NCBI RefSeq assembly: GCF_016798225.1
Contig: NZ_JAEUYX010000010.1
Coordinates: forward strand, 1 to 56,206
Origin: Anaerococcus sp. mt242
GTDB taxonomy: Bacteria > Bacillota > Clostridia > Tissierellales > Peptoniphilaceae
Length of the DNA: 56,206 bases
Direction of reading: 5' to 3'
The notes under the pieces were generated by a model, which searched no databases, was not told where the DNA came from, and saw only the letters and a list, made by a program, of their open reading frames with translations. This document shows, piece after piece, positions 27,477 to 34,747 of this stretch. Position numbers and translations under genes: made by a program. The stretch's first letter is position 1, and every line of letters starts with the position of its first letter.

Positions 27477-28195
27477 GAATGACTCCTAATGAATACATAT
27501 TCATTTTCAGTGGAGTTAAATGGATCATATTTATAATCATTTACTACTAGTTTTTTTATCTCTTCTGGATTCTCGATTTTTTCTTGGATGATTGTCTTTA
27601 GCATCTGACCTCTAGCCTGCTTCATCCATGCTGTATATGAGCGCAGTTTCCCGTCCTTATCATCTTTAAATGCTAAAGATATAAATTTATCATTCTTTTT
27701 TAAAAATGGCCTAATGGTTTTTGTATATTCCTTGCTTGCTAAATCTATTATTAAATCATCATTTTTAAATAATTCATCATAAAGGTCTTTGCCCCAAAAC
27801 TTATACAAATCCATATCAGAATTATCAAAATAAAGCCTATAATCAGCCATACCTGTTAAGGGTTTTAGCAAACCATATAGGGCAGAAATGATATAGACAT
27901 GATTATTTAAGTAATCCAAATCATCAAAGTCATCCCAATCAAATTGCTTAAAAACAAGGCCATCATAGGCAAATATTGCAGGGTTATTTAATTTATCAAA
28001 ATCAAATTCTTGGTAATCATAATAGGCTTTTTCCGTTAATTTATCATTAGTTCTATTGAGATTTCCCATCTCGTTCATAGAATATTTTTTTAACTTATTT
28101 ACTAAAATTTTAGTTTTATCAGGAAAAATTAAGTCTTCAGTCTTGATTTCTTCGTTTTTCTTAAAAGTTTTTGCAGGTGAAATAATTATTTTCAT
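27473..28195 (-). CDS. yaaA: Peroxide stress protein YaaA (DUF328/UPF0246)
   Basis: The 240-residue protein opens with MKIIISPAKTFKKNEE, the family hallmark, and has FAYDGLVFKQFDW and the C-terminal stretch YKYDPFNSTENEYVF. In E. coli YaaA limits free iron and DNA damage during H2O2 stress and binds DNA. Heading a DNA-repair operon fits that role. A longer frame starts at 28228, but the ATG at 28195 has GGAGG 7 nt upstream. An extended -10 promoter lies just before it at 28217-28225. Confidence 0.92.
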   Translation of the reverse strand: MKIIISPAKTFKKNEEIKTEDLIFPDKTKILVNKLKKYSMNEMGNLNRTNDKLTEKAYYDYQEFDFDKLNNPAIFAYDGLVFKQFDWDDFDDLDYLNNHVYIISALYGLLKPLTGMADYRLYFDNSDMDLYKFWGKDLYDELFKNDDLIIDLASKEYTKTIRPFLKKNDKFISLAFKDDKDGKLRSYTAWMKQARGQMLKTIIQEKIENPEEIKKLVVNDYKYDPFNSTENEYVFIRSHS

Positions 28196-28216
28196 TCTAA
28201 TTCCTCCATTATATAA

Positions 28217-28225
28217 ATTATAACA
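28217..28225 (-). promoter_or_regulatory. Extended -10 element for the yaaA-sbcDC-addBA operon
   Basis: TGTTATAAT on the minus strand, with the -35 region falling in the T-run of the preceding znuB terminator (TTTTTG). The start would lie near 28210, giving a leader of about 15 nt before yaaA. Confidence 0.6.
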
Positions 28226-28230
28226 CACAA

Positions 28231-28256
28231 AAATAGCAGGCTCTAACCTGCTATTT
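28231..28256 (-). terminator. Terminator of the znuACB operon
   Basis: Stem AAATAGCAGG / CCTGCTATTT with a 6-nt loop, and TATTTTTG on the minus-strand exit side. It overlaps the znuB stop codon and lies directly in front of the yaaA promoter. Confidence 0.85.
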
Positions 28257-29049
28257 GCTTTCTTTTTATATATGATATTAAAGAAGTTAAAATAAAAAAT
28301 CCTACTGCTATCAAAACAATGGCCCCACCTGGTTTGACCCCCAGGTAGTAGCTAGCTATGATTCCCAAAATCATGAATATACTAGAAAAAACTATGGAGA
28401 TTTTAAAGGTTGAATGATATGATTTTGTAAAAACCATAGCGGAAGCTACTGGTATGGTCATTAGGGATGTAATCATTAAAGCACCTACAGTTTTAGCTGA
28501 AATTGCAACAGTGATTGCTGTTATAAAGGTAAATAAATTATTAATCAGACGAGTATTTACCCCTGCAAGTCTAGCCAAAACTGGGTTTATAGATGTATAT
28601 AAAAGTCCGTAGTAAAAATAAATTGAACTTATAATTACAATTAAAAATATCAAAGATACTATAATTAAATCTTCACTACTAACAGTTGTAATCGATCCAA
28701 ACATAAACGACTCAAAACTAGTGCCTCCAGGCGTAAAATTTGAAAGTATAGATGCTATGGCAATACCTGTACTCATTACAATCGCTGTAGCCATATCTCC
28801 ATATTTTGGAAATTTCTTCCTCAAAATTTCAATGGCAAAACTTGCGATAATACAAATTATAATTGATGTCCACATGGGGTTTATGCCAAAAATAAGACCC
28901 AGGCCAATACCTGCCAAAGAACTATGGCTTAGGGCATCACCAATCATTGAGGTCTTTCGGTTTATCATTATTATCCCAATCATAGGGATTATAATTGCAA
29001 GCATGATTCCAATGGCAAAGGCCCTTCTCATAAAGCTAAATTCAAGCAT
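28243..29049 (-). CDS. znuB: Zinc (or manganese) ABC transporter permease, ABC-3 family
   Basis: The 268-residue ZnuB/MntB-type permease has about eight hydrophobic helices and the conserved MIGDALSHSSLAGIGLG loop that couples to the ATPase. It forms the membrane channel for the metal delivered by the lipoprotein two genes upstream. The start overlaps znuC by 8 bp. Zinc is preferred because of the His-rich binding protein and the zinc-type operator upstream; manganese cannot be excluded by the permease alone. Confidence 0.9.
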   Translation of the reverse strand: MLEFSFMRRAFAIGIMLAIIIPMIGIIMINRKTSMIGDALSHSSLAGIGLGLIFGINPMWTSIIICIIASFAIEILRKKFPKYGDMATAIVMSTGIAIASILSNFTPGGTSFESFMFGSITTVSSEDLIIVSLIFLIVIISSIYFYYGLLYTSINPVLARLAGVNTRLINNLFTFITAITVAISAKTVGALMITSLMTIPVASAMVFTKSYHSTFKISIVFSSIFMILGIIASYYLGVKPGGAIVLIAVGFFILTSLISYIKRKQIAG

Positions 29050-29707
29050 TTACTAGCCTACCTTCCTTTAAGATCATGGTTTTATTTACAAAATCATCTA
29101 TCAAATCCATCTCATGGCTAATGATAAGTATAGTTATGCCATGTTTTTTATTTAGATGACCTAAAATGTCCAAAAATTCTTCCTTACTTTTTTGATCAAT
29201 GCCAACTGTTGGCTCATCTAGGATTAAAATCTCAGGACTAGCTACCATGGCCCTTGCAATCATGACTCTTTGCTGCTGGCCACCTGATAATTTGTTAAAG
29301 GGTCTGTCTTTAATATTTTCGATATTTAACCTTCTAAAAATATCATTTGTTTTTCTAATAGCTTCTTTGGTGGGCCTTTTAAAAATATTAAATTCCCTAT
29401 AAAGATTTAAAATTACATATTCAAAGCAAGTCAGAGGAAAGGTAATATCCTTTGATTCACTAAGTTGTGGTACATATCCAAGTCTTCTAAAATCATCAAT
29501 TTTTTCGATTGGCTGACCTAGGATATTTATCTGACCACTTTGCTTTTTTAACTCACCGGTTAGGATTTTGATTAGGGTAGTCTTACCACTACCATTTTGA
29601 CCAGAAATAGCCAAAAAGTCTCCAGATTCTACCCTAAGATTTATATCATTTAATATTAATTTTTCATTGTATCCAAAGTTTAGATTTTTTATTTCAATAA
29701 CACTCAT
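29042..29707 (-). CDS. znuC: Zinc ABC transporter ATP-binding protein
   Basis: The 221-residue ABC ATPase has Walker A GQNGSGKT at about 37-44, signature LSGGQQQR, Walker B LILDEPTVGID and switch His in ISHEMD. Length and sequence match ZnuC/MntA-type subunits. It lies 1 bp after the znuA stop and overlaps znuB by 8 bp, so the three subunits should be made in step. Confidence 0.92.
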   Translation of the reverse strand: MSVIEIKNLNFGYNEKLILNDINLRVESGDFLAISGQNGSGKTTLIKILTGELKKQSGQINILGQPIEKIDDFRRLGYVPQLSESKDITFPLTCFEYVILNLYREFNIFKRPTKEAIRKTNDIFRRLNIENIKDRPFNKLSGGQQQRVMIARAMVASPEILILDEPTVGIDQKSKEEFLDILGHLNKKHGITILIISHEMDLIDDFVNKTMILKEGRLVNA

Positions 29708-29708
29708 T

Positions 29709-30860
29709 TTATTTCGCCATAGATTTGTAAAGTTCTTCTAAGTTATATTTTATCAAATCTTGGTATGTTGTGTCATTATTTAATTCTTCATCTGTGGCAA
29801 ATTCTAAAGTATTTAGTGGAACTGTGTTTGCACCTAGCTCGTTTGCTATAGTGTCTGCTGATTTGCTTGATCCACCCATTTCATAGAAAATTGTATTTAT
29901 GCCTAGGTTTTTAGCTTCATCAACAGCTTCTTTTAAAGTTTTTGCATCTGCATCTTCTGTTGAAGTTAAACTTGTTAGGGCTATTTGATTTAGTCCAAAA
30001 TCACGTGCTAGGTAGCCAAAGGCTTGGTGGCTAACTAAAAAGTTTTTGTTTTCTAGTTTTTCAAATTTTTCTGTATATTCATCAATCATAGCATTAAGCT
30101 CATCTTCAATTTTTTTGTAATTTTCCATATAATAGTCTTTATTAGCTGGATCTATTTCGGAAAGTTTATCAGCTATGACTTTTGCTTGGGCAAGACCATT
30201 TTTTGGGCTTAACCATGTGTGTGGGTCAAATTCTCCGTGGCTGTGTGAATGTTCGTGTTCATGTGCATGGTCTTGGTCTTCATGATCATGATTTTCTTCT
30301 TCATGAGCGTGGTCATGGTCTTCGTGATCGTGACTTTCTTCTTCATGAGCGTGGTCATGGTCTTCGTGATCGTGATTTTCTTCTTCATGAGCGTGGTCAT
30401 GGTCTTCATGTTCATGGACATGATCATGGCTACCTTTGATTAATTCTACATTCTCACTAGTATTTACTAACTCGATATCTGAAGAGCCTTCTAATGATTC
30501 TTCCCACTCTTCCATGCCAGCACCATTTATAAACATAAGCTGGCTATCTGTTAGATCAGCTATATCTTTTGCTGATGGCTCCCAACCATGGCTTTCTGTT
30601 TTTAGGTTAGTAAAAGATTTTACTTCAAATTTATCTCCTGCTATTTGTTTAGTCAAATTATAGATTGGATAAAAAGAAGTATAAACACTTGTACTTTCCA
30701 TATTTTGATTGGTCTTTTCTACCTTCTTTTCATCAACTTTATCATTATTAGCTTCTTGGCTAACTTCTGTATTAGCATTATTTTCTGCTGGTTTTTGATT
30801 ATTGCAAGCACTTAAACCCACTCCTAGGGCAAGCACTAATGCCATTTTTTTGTATTTCAT
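29709..30860 (-). CDS. znuA: Zinc-binding lipoprotein with long His-rich repeat loop (ZnuA/AdcA-like)
   Basis: The 383-residue cluster A-I metal-binding lipoprotein has a lipobox LSAC with Cys at 19. Metal-site residues are recognisable: His91 in ESHGWEP, His214 in DPHTW, His in LVSHQAFGYLARDF, and an acidic residue in YEMGG. The flexible loop between the first two (about 145-208) holds some 25 His residues in 14-residue repeats, far longer than in most homologues, and probably gathers Zn2+. GGAGG precedes the ATG. The gene is divergent from a Zur-type repressor gene, with a perfect operator in between. Confidence 0.94.
   Translation of the reverse strand: MKYKKMALVLALGVGLSACNNQKPAENNANTEVSQEANNDKVDEKKVEKTNQNMESTSVYTSFYPIYNLTKQIAGDKFEVKSFTNLKTESHGWEPSAKDIADLTDSQLMFINGAGMEEWEESLEGSSDIELVNTSENVELIKGSHDHVHEHEDHDHAHEEENHDHEDHDHAHEEESHDHEDHDHAHEEENHDHEDQDHAHEHEHSHSHGEFDPHTWLSPKNGLAQAKVIADKLSEIDPANKDYYMENYKKIEDELNAMIDEYTEKFEKLENKNFLVSHQAFGYLARDFGLNQIALTSLTSTEDADAKTLKEAVDEAKNLGINTIFYEMGGSSKSADTIANELGANTVPLNTLEFATDEELNNDTTYQDLIKYNLEELYKSMAK
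30280..30420 (-). repeat. 42-bp tandem repeats encoding the His-rich loop of ZnuA
   Basis: Near-identical units begin at 30301, 30343 and 30385, exactly 42 bp apart, with a degenerate partial copy on each side. Each encodes a 14-residue block of the type HDHAHEEENHDHED. The high identity at DNA level points to recent duplication and possible copy-number variation between strains. Confidence 0.92.
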
Positions 30861-30877
30861 AAACTCCTCCGTTTCTT

Positions 30878-30896
30878 AATGCAAATCATTTGCATT
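30878..30896. promoter_or_regulatory. Zur-type operator (perfect 9-1-9 inverted repeat)
   Basis: AATGCAAATCATTTGCATT is a perfect 9-1-9 palindrome. It lies just downstream of the znuA -10 box, at the predicted transcription start, where a bound repressor would block transcription. Its geometry matches Fur-family operators, and it sits between znuA and a Fur-family gene, so zinc-dependent repression is the natural reading. Confidence 0.82.
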
Positions 30897-30900
30897 TAAG

Positions 30901-30928
30901 ATTATATAATAATTTTTTAATATGTCAA
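30901..30928 (-). promoter_or_regulatory. Promoter of znuACB
   Basis: TTGACA (30923-30928) and TATAAT (30901-30906) are 16 bp apart on the minus strand. The start falls near 30894, inside the 9-1-9 operator. Confidence 0.85.
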
Positions 30929-30958
30929 ATAATTGTATAATAATATTGGAGGTTAATA

Positions 30959-31372
30959 ATGACCATAAATGACCTATTAAGAGAAAAAGATTTAAAAGTA
31001 ACCAAAAATAGAAAAATAATTCTAGAAGCCTTACAAAATGAAGAAAATCCAATATCAGCAGAAGAACTATTTGATAAGCTAAATGTGGATTATGATATGG
31101 ATTTATCAACCATTTATAGAAACTTAAATATATTAGAAGAAAAATCGGTCCTACTAAAAACAACAAATTTAGATGGACTAAACTATTACCAGATAAATAA
31201 TAGTCACCACAAACATTTCATAACCTGCAACAATTGCCATAATAAATTTGTAATAGAAAACTGCCCAGTCCATGATTTGGAAGAAAAAATAGAAAAAGAA
31301 ACGGGATTTATAATCAACGGGCATAATTTTGAATTTACAGGAATTTGCCCAGATTGCCAAAATGAAAAATAA
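30959..31372 (+). CDS. zur: Fur-family metalloregulator, probably Zur
   Basis: The 137-residue Fur-family repressor has a winged-helix DNA-binding part with the recognition helix region DLSTIYRNLNILEE at 49-62, and a dimer domain with the sensor region HHKHFITC. The structural zinc site is present as two CxxC pairs (Cys90/93 and Cys130/133). Proximity to znuACB and the shared operator argue for zinc sensing; PerR or Fur cannot be ruled out from sequence alone. GGAGG lies 5 nt before the ATG, and a TATAAT at 30936-30941 serves as -10. A strong terminator follows. Confidence 0.88.
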   Translation: MTINDLLREKDLKVTKNRKIILEALQNEENPISAEELFDKLNVDYDMDLSTIYRNLNILEEKSVLLKTTNLDGLNYYQINNSHHKHFITCNNCHNKFVIENCPVHDLEEKIEKETGFIINGHNFEFTGICPDCQNEK

Positions 31373-31375
31373 AAA

Positions 31376-31395
31376 ACTGCTATATAAATAGCAGT
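31376..31395. terminator. Bidirectional terminator between zur and the symporter gene
   Basis: Stem ACTGCTAT / ATAGCAGT with loop ATAA. A run of eight T follows on the plus strand, and TTTTTTATTTTT follows on the minus strand. Confidence 0.9.
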
Positions 31396-31402
31396 CTTTT
31401 TT

Positions 31403-32665
31403 TTATTTACTATTAAATTTTTCTTTATTAAAGGCTCCTACTGAATTTGCAACTATCATAGTTCCAGCTGCATCTCCAGCTAGGTTTATTGTTGTTCTTG
31501 CCATATCTAGGATTCTGTCAATTCCCATAATAATTGCGATCCCTTCTACAGGTAGTCCTACTGATTCTAAAACCATGGATAGGGTAATAAGTCCCACTGA
31601 TGGGATACCAGCAGTACCTACTGATGCAATTGTCGCTGTAAGAATTACTGTCATAAAATCAGTTGCAGTAAGATCGATGCCATATGCATTGGATATAAAA
31701 ATTACTGCTACTCCCTGCATGATTGCAGTACCATCCATATTTATTGTTGCCCCAAGTGGAATGGTAAATGATGATATTTTTTTATCAACTCCCATGTCTT
31801 CAAGAGTTTGGATATGTATTGGAACAGTTGCAGATGATGATGCAGTTGAAAATCCAAATGTCATAACGGGTGCAAATTGCTTAATGAAGCTAAATGGATT
31901 TACTCTTACAAATATTACTATTAAGAGCATATATACAATTAATAATTGCACTGCAAGGCTTCCTAGAACAGATCCCATATATGAAAGCATTGATATAATT
32001 GCATCATAGCCAAGACTTGAAAATGTCCTTGCAATTAGGAAAAATACTCCGATTGGTGCAAGTTTCATAACCCACATTGTCATGCCCATCATAAGGTCAT
32101 TCATTTCTGTCACTATATTTCCAAGAGTTATAAGCCTTTCTTCCATAGATGCTATCAAAAGCCCTACAAGCACTGCAAATATAATAATTTGAATCATATT
32201 TCCTTCTGCTAAAGCTCCAACTGGATTTGTAGGTATAAAATCAAGAATGGTATCTTTTAATGATATATCAGCTTTATCCACTTCAAAACTTTGTGATCCT
32301 ATAGCCATATTCATTCCCTTGCCAGGCCCCACAAGACTTGCAAAACTTAGAGCAATTAAAATTGCAAGAGATGTTGTAAACATATAAAAAATTACAATTC
32401 TAATCCCTACTTTTCCTAAAGTTTCGGTATCTCCTAGGTTTCTACAACCATCTGCAATGGAAAAAAATACTAAAGGCACAACTAGCATTTGCATAAGTCT
32501 TATAAAGAGTTGGCCTAGGGTATAAAATATACCTTCTACTAAAATGTCATTTTTAAAATGTGAATCTGGCACAAATGAGTGGAGGATAATTCCAACGATT
32601 AGTCCCAAAATCAGGCCTATAAATATTTTCTTAGATTGGGATAATTTTTTATTTTGTTTTTCCAT
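31403..32665 (-). CDS. Dicarboxylate/amino acid:cation symporter (DAACS family, GltP-like)
   Basis: The 420-residue sodium- or proton-coupled transporter of the glutamate/aspartate/C4-dicarboxylate family. Hallmarks are the serine-rich loop TASSSATVP, the unwound TM7 motif NMDGT, and the TM8 motif GIDRILDMARTTINLAGDAA, in which an Arg in the R-T-x-x-N region suggests an acidic amino acid or dicarboxylate substrate. GGGAGGGAC precedes the ATG. The start overlaps the upstream reductase gene by 17 bp. Exact substrate (glutamate, aspartate or a dicarboxylate) is unresolved. Confidence 0.9.
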   Translation of the reverse strand: MEKQNKKLSQSKKIFIGLILGLIVGIILHSFVPDSHFKNDILVEGIFYTLGQLFIRLMQMLVVPLVFFSIADGCRNLGDTETLGKVGIRIVIFYMFTTSLAILIALSFASLVGPGKGMNMAIGSQSFEVDKADISLKDTILDFIPTNPVGALAEGNMIQIIIFAVLVGLLIASMEERLITLGNIVTEMNDLMMGMTMWVMKLAPIGVFFLIARTFSSLGYDAIISMLSYMGSVLGSLAVQLLIVYMLLIVIFVRVNPFSFIKQFAPVMTFGFSTASSSATVPIHIQTLEDMGVDKKISSFTIPLGATINMDGTAIMQGVAVIFISNAYGIDLTATDFMTVILTATIASVGTAGIPSVGLITLSMVLESVGLPVEGIAIIMGIDRILDMARTTINLAGDAAGTMIVANSVGAFNKEKFNSK

Positions 32666-33512
32666 TTAGTCCCTCCCTATCGATATATTGGTGAAGGCAG
32701 TCTTTCCAATTTGGCATCTTATCCCCACCAGTAATTTTTAATATGTAGTCTTCAAGGGCAAAAAATCCCGGCTTTGTGCTAAGACTTTCATCATCACTTG
32801 ATTCAATAATTGTTGCATCTTTTCCAGTGTAGCTTAGGATTTCACTTGCGAAATCTTTCATAGATGTGTATCCTTCTGCTGATGCGTGGTAAGTACCATA
32901 ATAGTTTGTGGCAATAAGTTTTATTAAAAAATCAGCAAGTTCATGAGCGGAAGTCGGTGATATAAATAAATCTTTTGATACCCTTACTTCACCAGATTCT
33001 GCTTCTTTTAATATATTTTCAACAAATTGATTTTCACGAGAATACAGTCTACTAACTCTAACTATAAAATGATGATTAGAAAATTCTCTCACATAATTTT
33101 CACCTTCATATTTACTTTTTCCATAGACACTTAAGGGATTTGCCTTATCATATTCCGTATAAGTTTTAAAACTTTTGCCATCAAAAACATCTGCTGTAGA
33201 TAATTGAACAAGCTTTGCCATATATTTGTTTGAAGCTATAGCAATATTTCTTGCTCCAATTGCATTAAGTAAAAACGCTGCATCCGGATTTTCTTCGCAT
33301 TTATCTCTGTTTGATAATCCTGAACAGTTAATAATTGTATGAGGTCTGATGCGCCCTACAAATTGAGTAACTTCATCAAGATTAGTAATATCCACCTCGT
33401 TTTTATCTGTGGCAATAATCTCTGCATCAAGTGGATCTAGAAGTCTTAGCATAGAGGTACCAAGCCTACCTGATGATCCTGATATCCATATTTTTTCACG
33501 TGCTACTCTCAT
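32649..33512 (-). CDS. NAD(P)-dependent sugar-nucleotide reductase, RmlD-like
   Basis: The 287-residue extended SDR of the RmlD_sub_bind family. The Rossmann motif GSSGRLG is at 12-18. The active site has Ser/Thr in VQLSTADVFDG and YGKSKYEGE (Tyr-x3-Lys). RmlD makes dTDP-L-rhamnose, but no rmlABC genes are near and the gene pairs with a symporter, so the real substrate is unknown; the family also includes MAT2B-like and other reductases. AAGGAG sits before the ATG. It is the first gene of a two-gene transcript. Confidence 0.75.
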   Translation of the reverse strand: MRVAREKIWISGSSGRLGTSMLRLLDPLDAEIIATDKNEVDITNLDEVTQFVGRIRPHTIINCSGLSNRDKCEENPDAAFLLNAIGARNIAIASNKYMAKLVQLSTADVFDGKSFKTYTEYDKANPLSVYGKSKYEGENYVREFSNHHFIVRVSRLYSRENQFVENILKEAESGEVRVSKDLFISPTSAHELADFLIKLIATNYYGTYHASAEGYTSMKDFASEILSYTGKDATIIESSDDESLSTKPGFFALEDYILKITGGDKMPNWKDCLHQYIDREGLNGKTK

Positions 33513-33887
33513 AATTTCTCCTTAATAATAAAAGTTCCATATATCTGTATTATATATGAATTATATCAAAAAAATTGTTGTTTTTAAATTTTGACTTGTG
33601 GGTGGGGATTTCTTTTGAAAAATGTAGTCCTCGGCGATTTTTCGTACGGGCTTTTAGTCGGCTTGCTGACAAAGTTGATAAATCAATTTGAAACGTCGCG
33701 ACATCTGATTTTATTTTTATGAGTTTGGTCCTCGGCGATTTTATCGCCTGCGGTAATTTCGCGCCTTTTAGGCACGACTCCTATATTAGCCAGGTAAATA
33801 TGCCTTGATTTGGCATATTTACCCCGAAAACTTAGTGCGGTAGCACGGAAGAGCTTTGTAAAAGCGAGTTTTCGTAGGGGCTTGTTT
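33513..33887. other. Structured, GC-richer intergenic region with short direct repeats
   Basis: No gene is visible here. The right-hand side of the reductase promoter (TATAAT-like boxes, about 33540-33565) comes first, followed by about 290 bp of clearly higher GC than the surroundings. A 15-bp repeat GTCCTCGGCGATTTT occurs at 33627 and 33728. A 20-bp repeat matching at 18 positions occurs at 33634 and 33864. A 12-bp perfect stem (GGTAAATATGCC / GGCATATTTACC, 33793-33823) follows, then a potential three-way junction (33822-33880): CGAAAACT pairs with AGTTTTCG, enclosing GTGC-GGTA-GCAC and GCTTT-AAAGC hairpins. It lies directly downstream of tRNA-Arg. Confidence 0.6.
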
Positions 33888-33961
33888 TGGCATGCCAGGA
33901 GAGAATCGAACTCCCATCTTAGGCTTCGGACACCTTTGTTTTACCACTAAACTACTGGCAC
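33888..33961 (-). tRNA. tRNA-Arg (anticodon CCG), CCA encoded
   Basis: The minus strand folds into a cloverleaf: acceptor GTGCCAG / CTGGCAT, D stem GTTT / AAAC, anticodon loop GTCCGAA with U33 followed by CCG, T arm GGGAG-TTCGATT-CTCTC, discriminator G, then CCA. The outer anticodon-stem pair is an A-A mismatch. The first 15 nt overlap the end of the upstream phosphoesterase gene, whose TAG stop lies in the D stem. Confidence 0.88.
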
Positions 33962-34747
33962 AAGAGTGATATTACTATACTGGATTTGGTCTAGAAATCT
34001 TAGTGGTAGGAAAGTGTTGCCTAGGCCGCTGTCTACATAAATTATTGAGTTTTCAAATTTAAATGTGCCCTTATCAAAGTCTGGCAATATTCCTTCTCCA
34101 GGGGCTATCAAACCGCCTATTATTGGAAGTTTTACTTGACCACCATGGGTATGGCCTGAAAATACAAAATCCTCATCTCCCCTATAATTATCTCTCACCT
34201 TTTTTGAAAAATGGCTTAGGATTATGTTTACATTTTTATCACTTGTCTTATAATTTTTATATGAAAAATCAAACATACTTGTCCCGTATAGGTAGAGATC
34301 ATTGCCATTTATTTTTAAATTTTCGCCCTCATTTCTTAAGTATTTTATCCCTAGTCTATCAATTTCATTTAAAAATACATCTAAATTTGGACCGCCCTCT
34401 TCGTGGTTTCCAGTTATATAATATGTGATTTTATTTAAGCGTGATAATTTTTCTAGGAAATATACTGATCTTTTGATTTTATTTTCAGTGCCATAGTCAA
34501 TAATATCGCCCGTAAGAATTATAAAATCTGGGTCAAATTTTTTTATATTTGCCAAAAGTTCATCTAAATTTTTAATAGCATTAGAATGAAAATCACTTAT
34601 TTGAGTGATTTTTATAGGATTTTTAAGTTTTTCATTTGTAAGTGTAACTTTTTCCTCTTTTGCTACAAAACATTGATTATTTATATAAAGACCCAGGGCT
34701 ATGGCTGTTGCCGAAAGCCCTAGGGCAATTTTACTAATTTTTTTCAT
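33947..34747 (-). CDS. Membrane-associated metallophosphoesterase (YkuE/YaeI-like)
   Basis: The 266-residue calcineurin-like phosphoesterase has an N-terminal hydrophobic segment (residues 7-22) that acts as an anchor or uncleaved signal. Metal motifs in order: DFHSN, GDIID, GNHEE, LSHF and GHTHGGQ. The closest known types, YkuE and YaeI, act on the membrane surface, YaeI on lipid A precursors and YkuE probably on phospholipid or lipoteichoic-acid-related substrates. The gene overlaps nadE by 14 bp at its start, and its stop codon lies inside the tRNA-Arg gene. The last residues (LVPVV) are thus encoded partly by tRNA sequence. Confidence 0.85.
   Translation of the reverse strand: MKKISKIALGLSATAIALGLYINNQCFVAKEEKVTLTNEKLKNPIKITQISDFHSNAIKNLDELLANIKKFDPDFIILTGDIIDYGTENKIKRSVYFLEKLSRLNKITYYITGNHEEGGPNLDVFLNEIDRLGIKYLRNEGENLKINGNDLYLYGTSMFDFSYKNYKTSDKNVNIILSHFSKKVRDNYRGDEDFVFSGHTHGGQVKLPIIGGLIAPGEGILPDFDKGTFKFENSIIYVDSGLGNTFLPLRFLDQIQYSNITLVPVV

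Noticed and set aside
30280-30420. Direct repeats that could suggest a CRISPR array
   Set aside because: The units are contiguous with no unique spacers, and they lie in frame inside a clear coding gene.
30182-30443. Plus-strand and alternative-frame open reading frames across the znuA repeats
   Set aside because: They exist only because the repeat unit is a multiple of three, so every frame stays open. The products are low-complexity His/Met/Phe stretches without ribosome-binding sites, while the ZnuA frame has all expected motifs.
33793-33823. Perfect 12-bp stem-loop as an intrinsic terminator of tRNA-Arg
   Set aside because: No T-run follows on either strand, so it is reported as part of the structured region instead.
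33888-33961. tRNA-Gly instead of tRNA-Arg
   Set aside because: The D arm resembles tRNA-Gly, but a Gly anticodon (UCC) would break the 7-nt loop and lose U33. Only CCG fits a proper loop.
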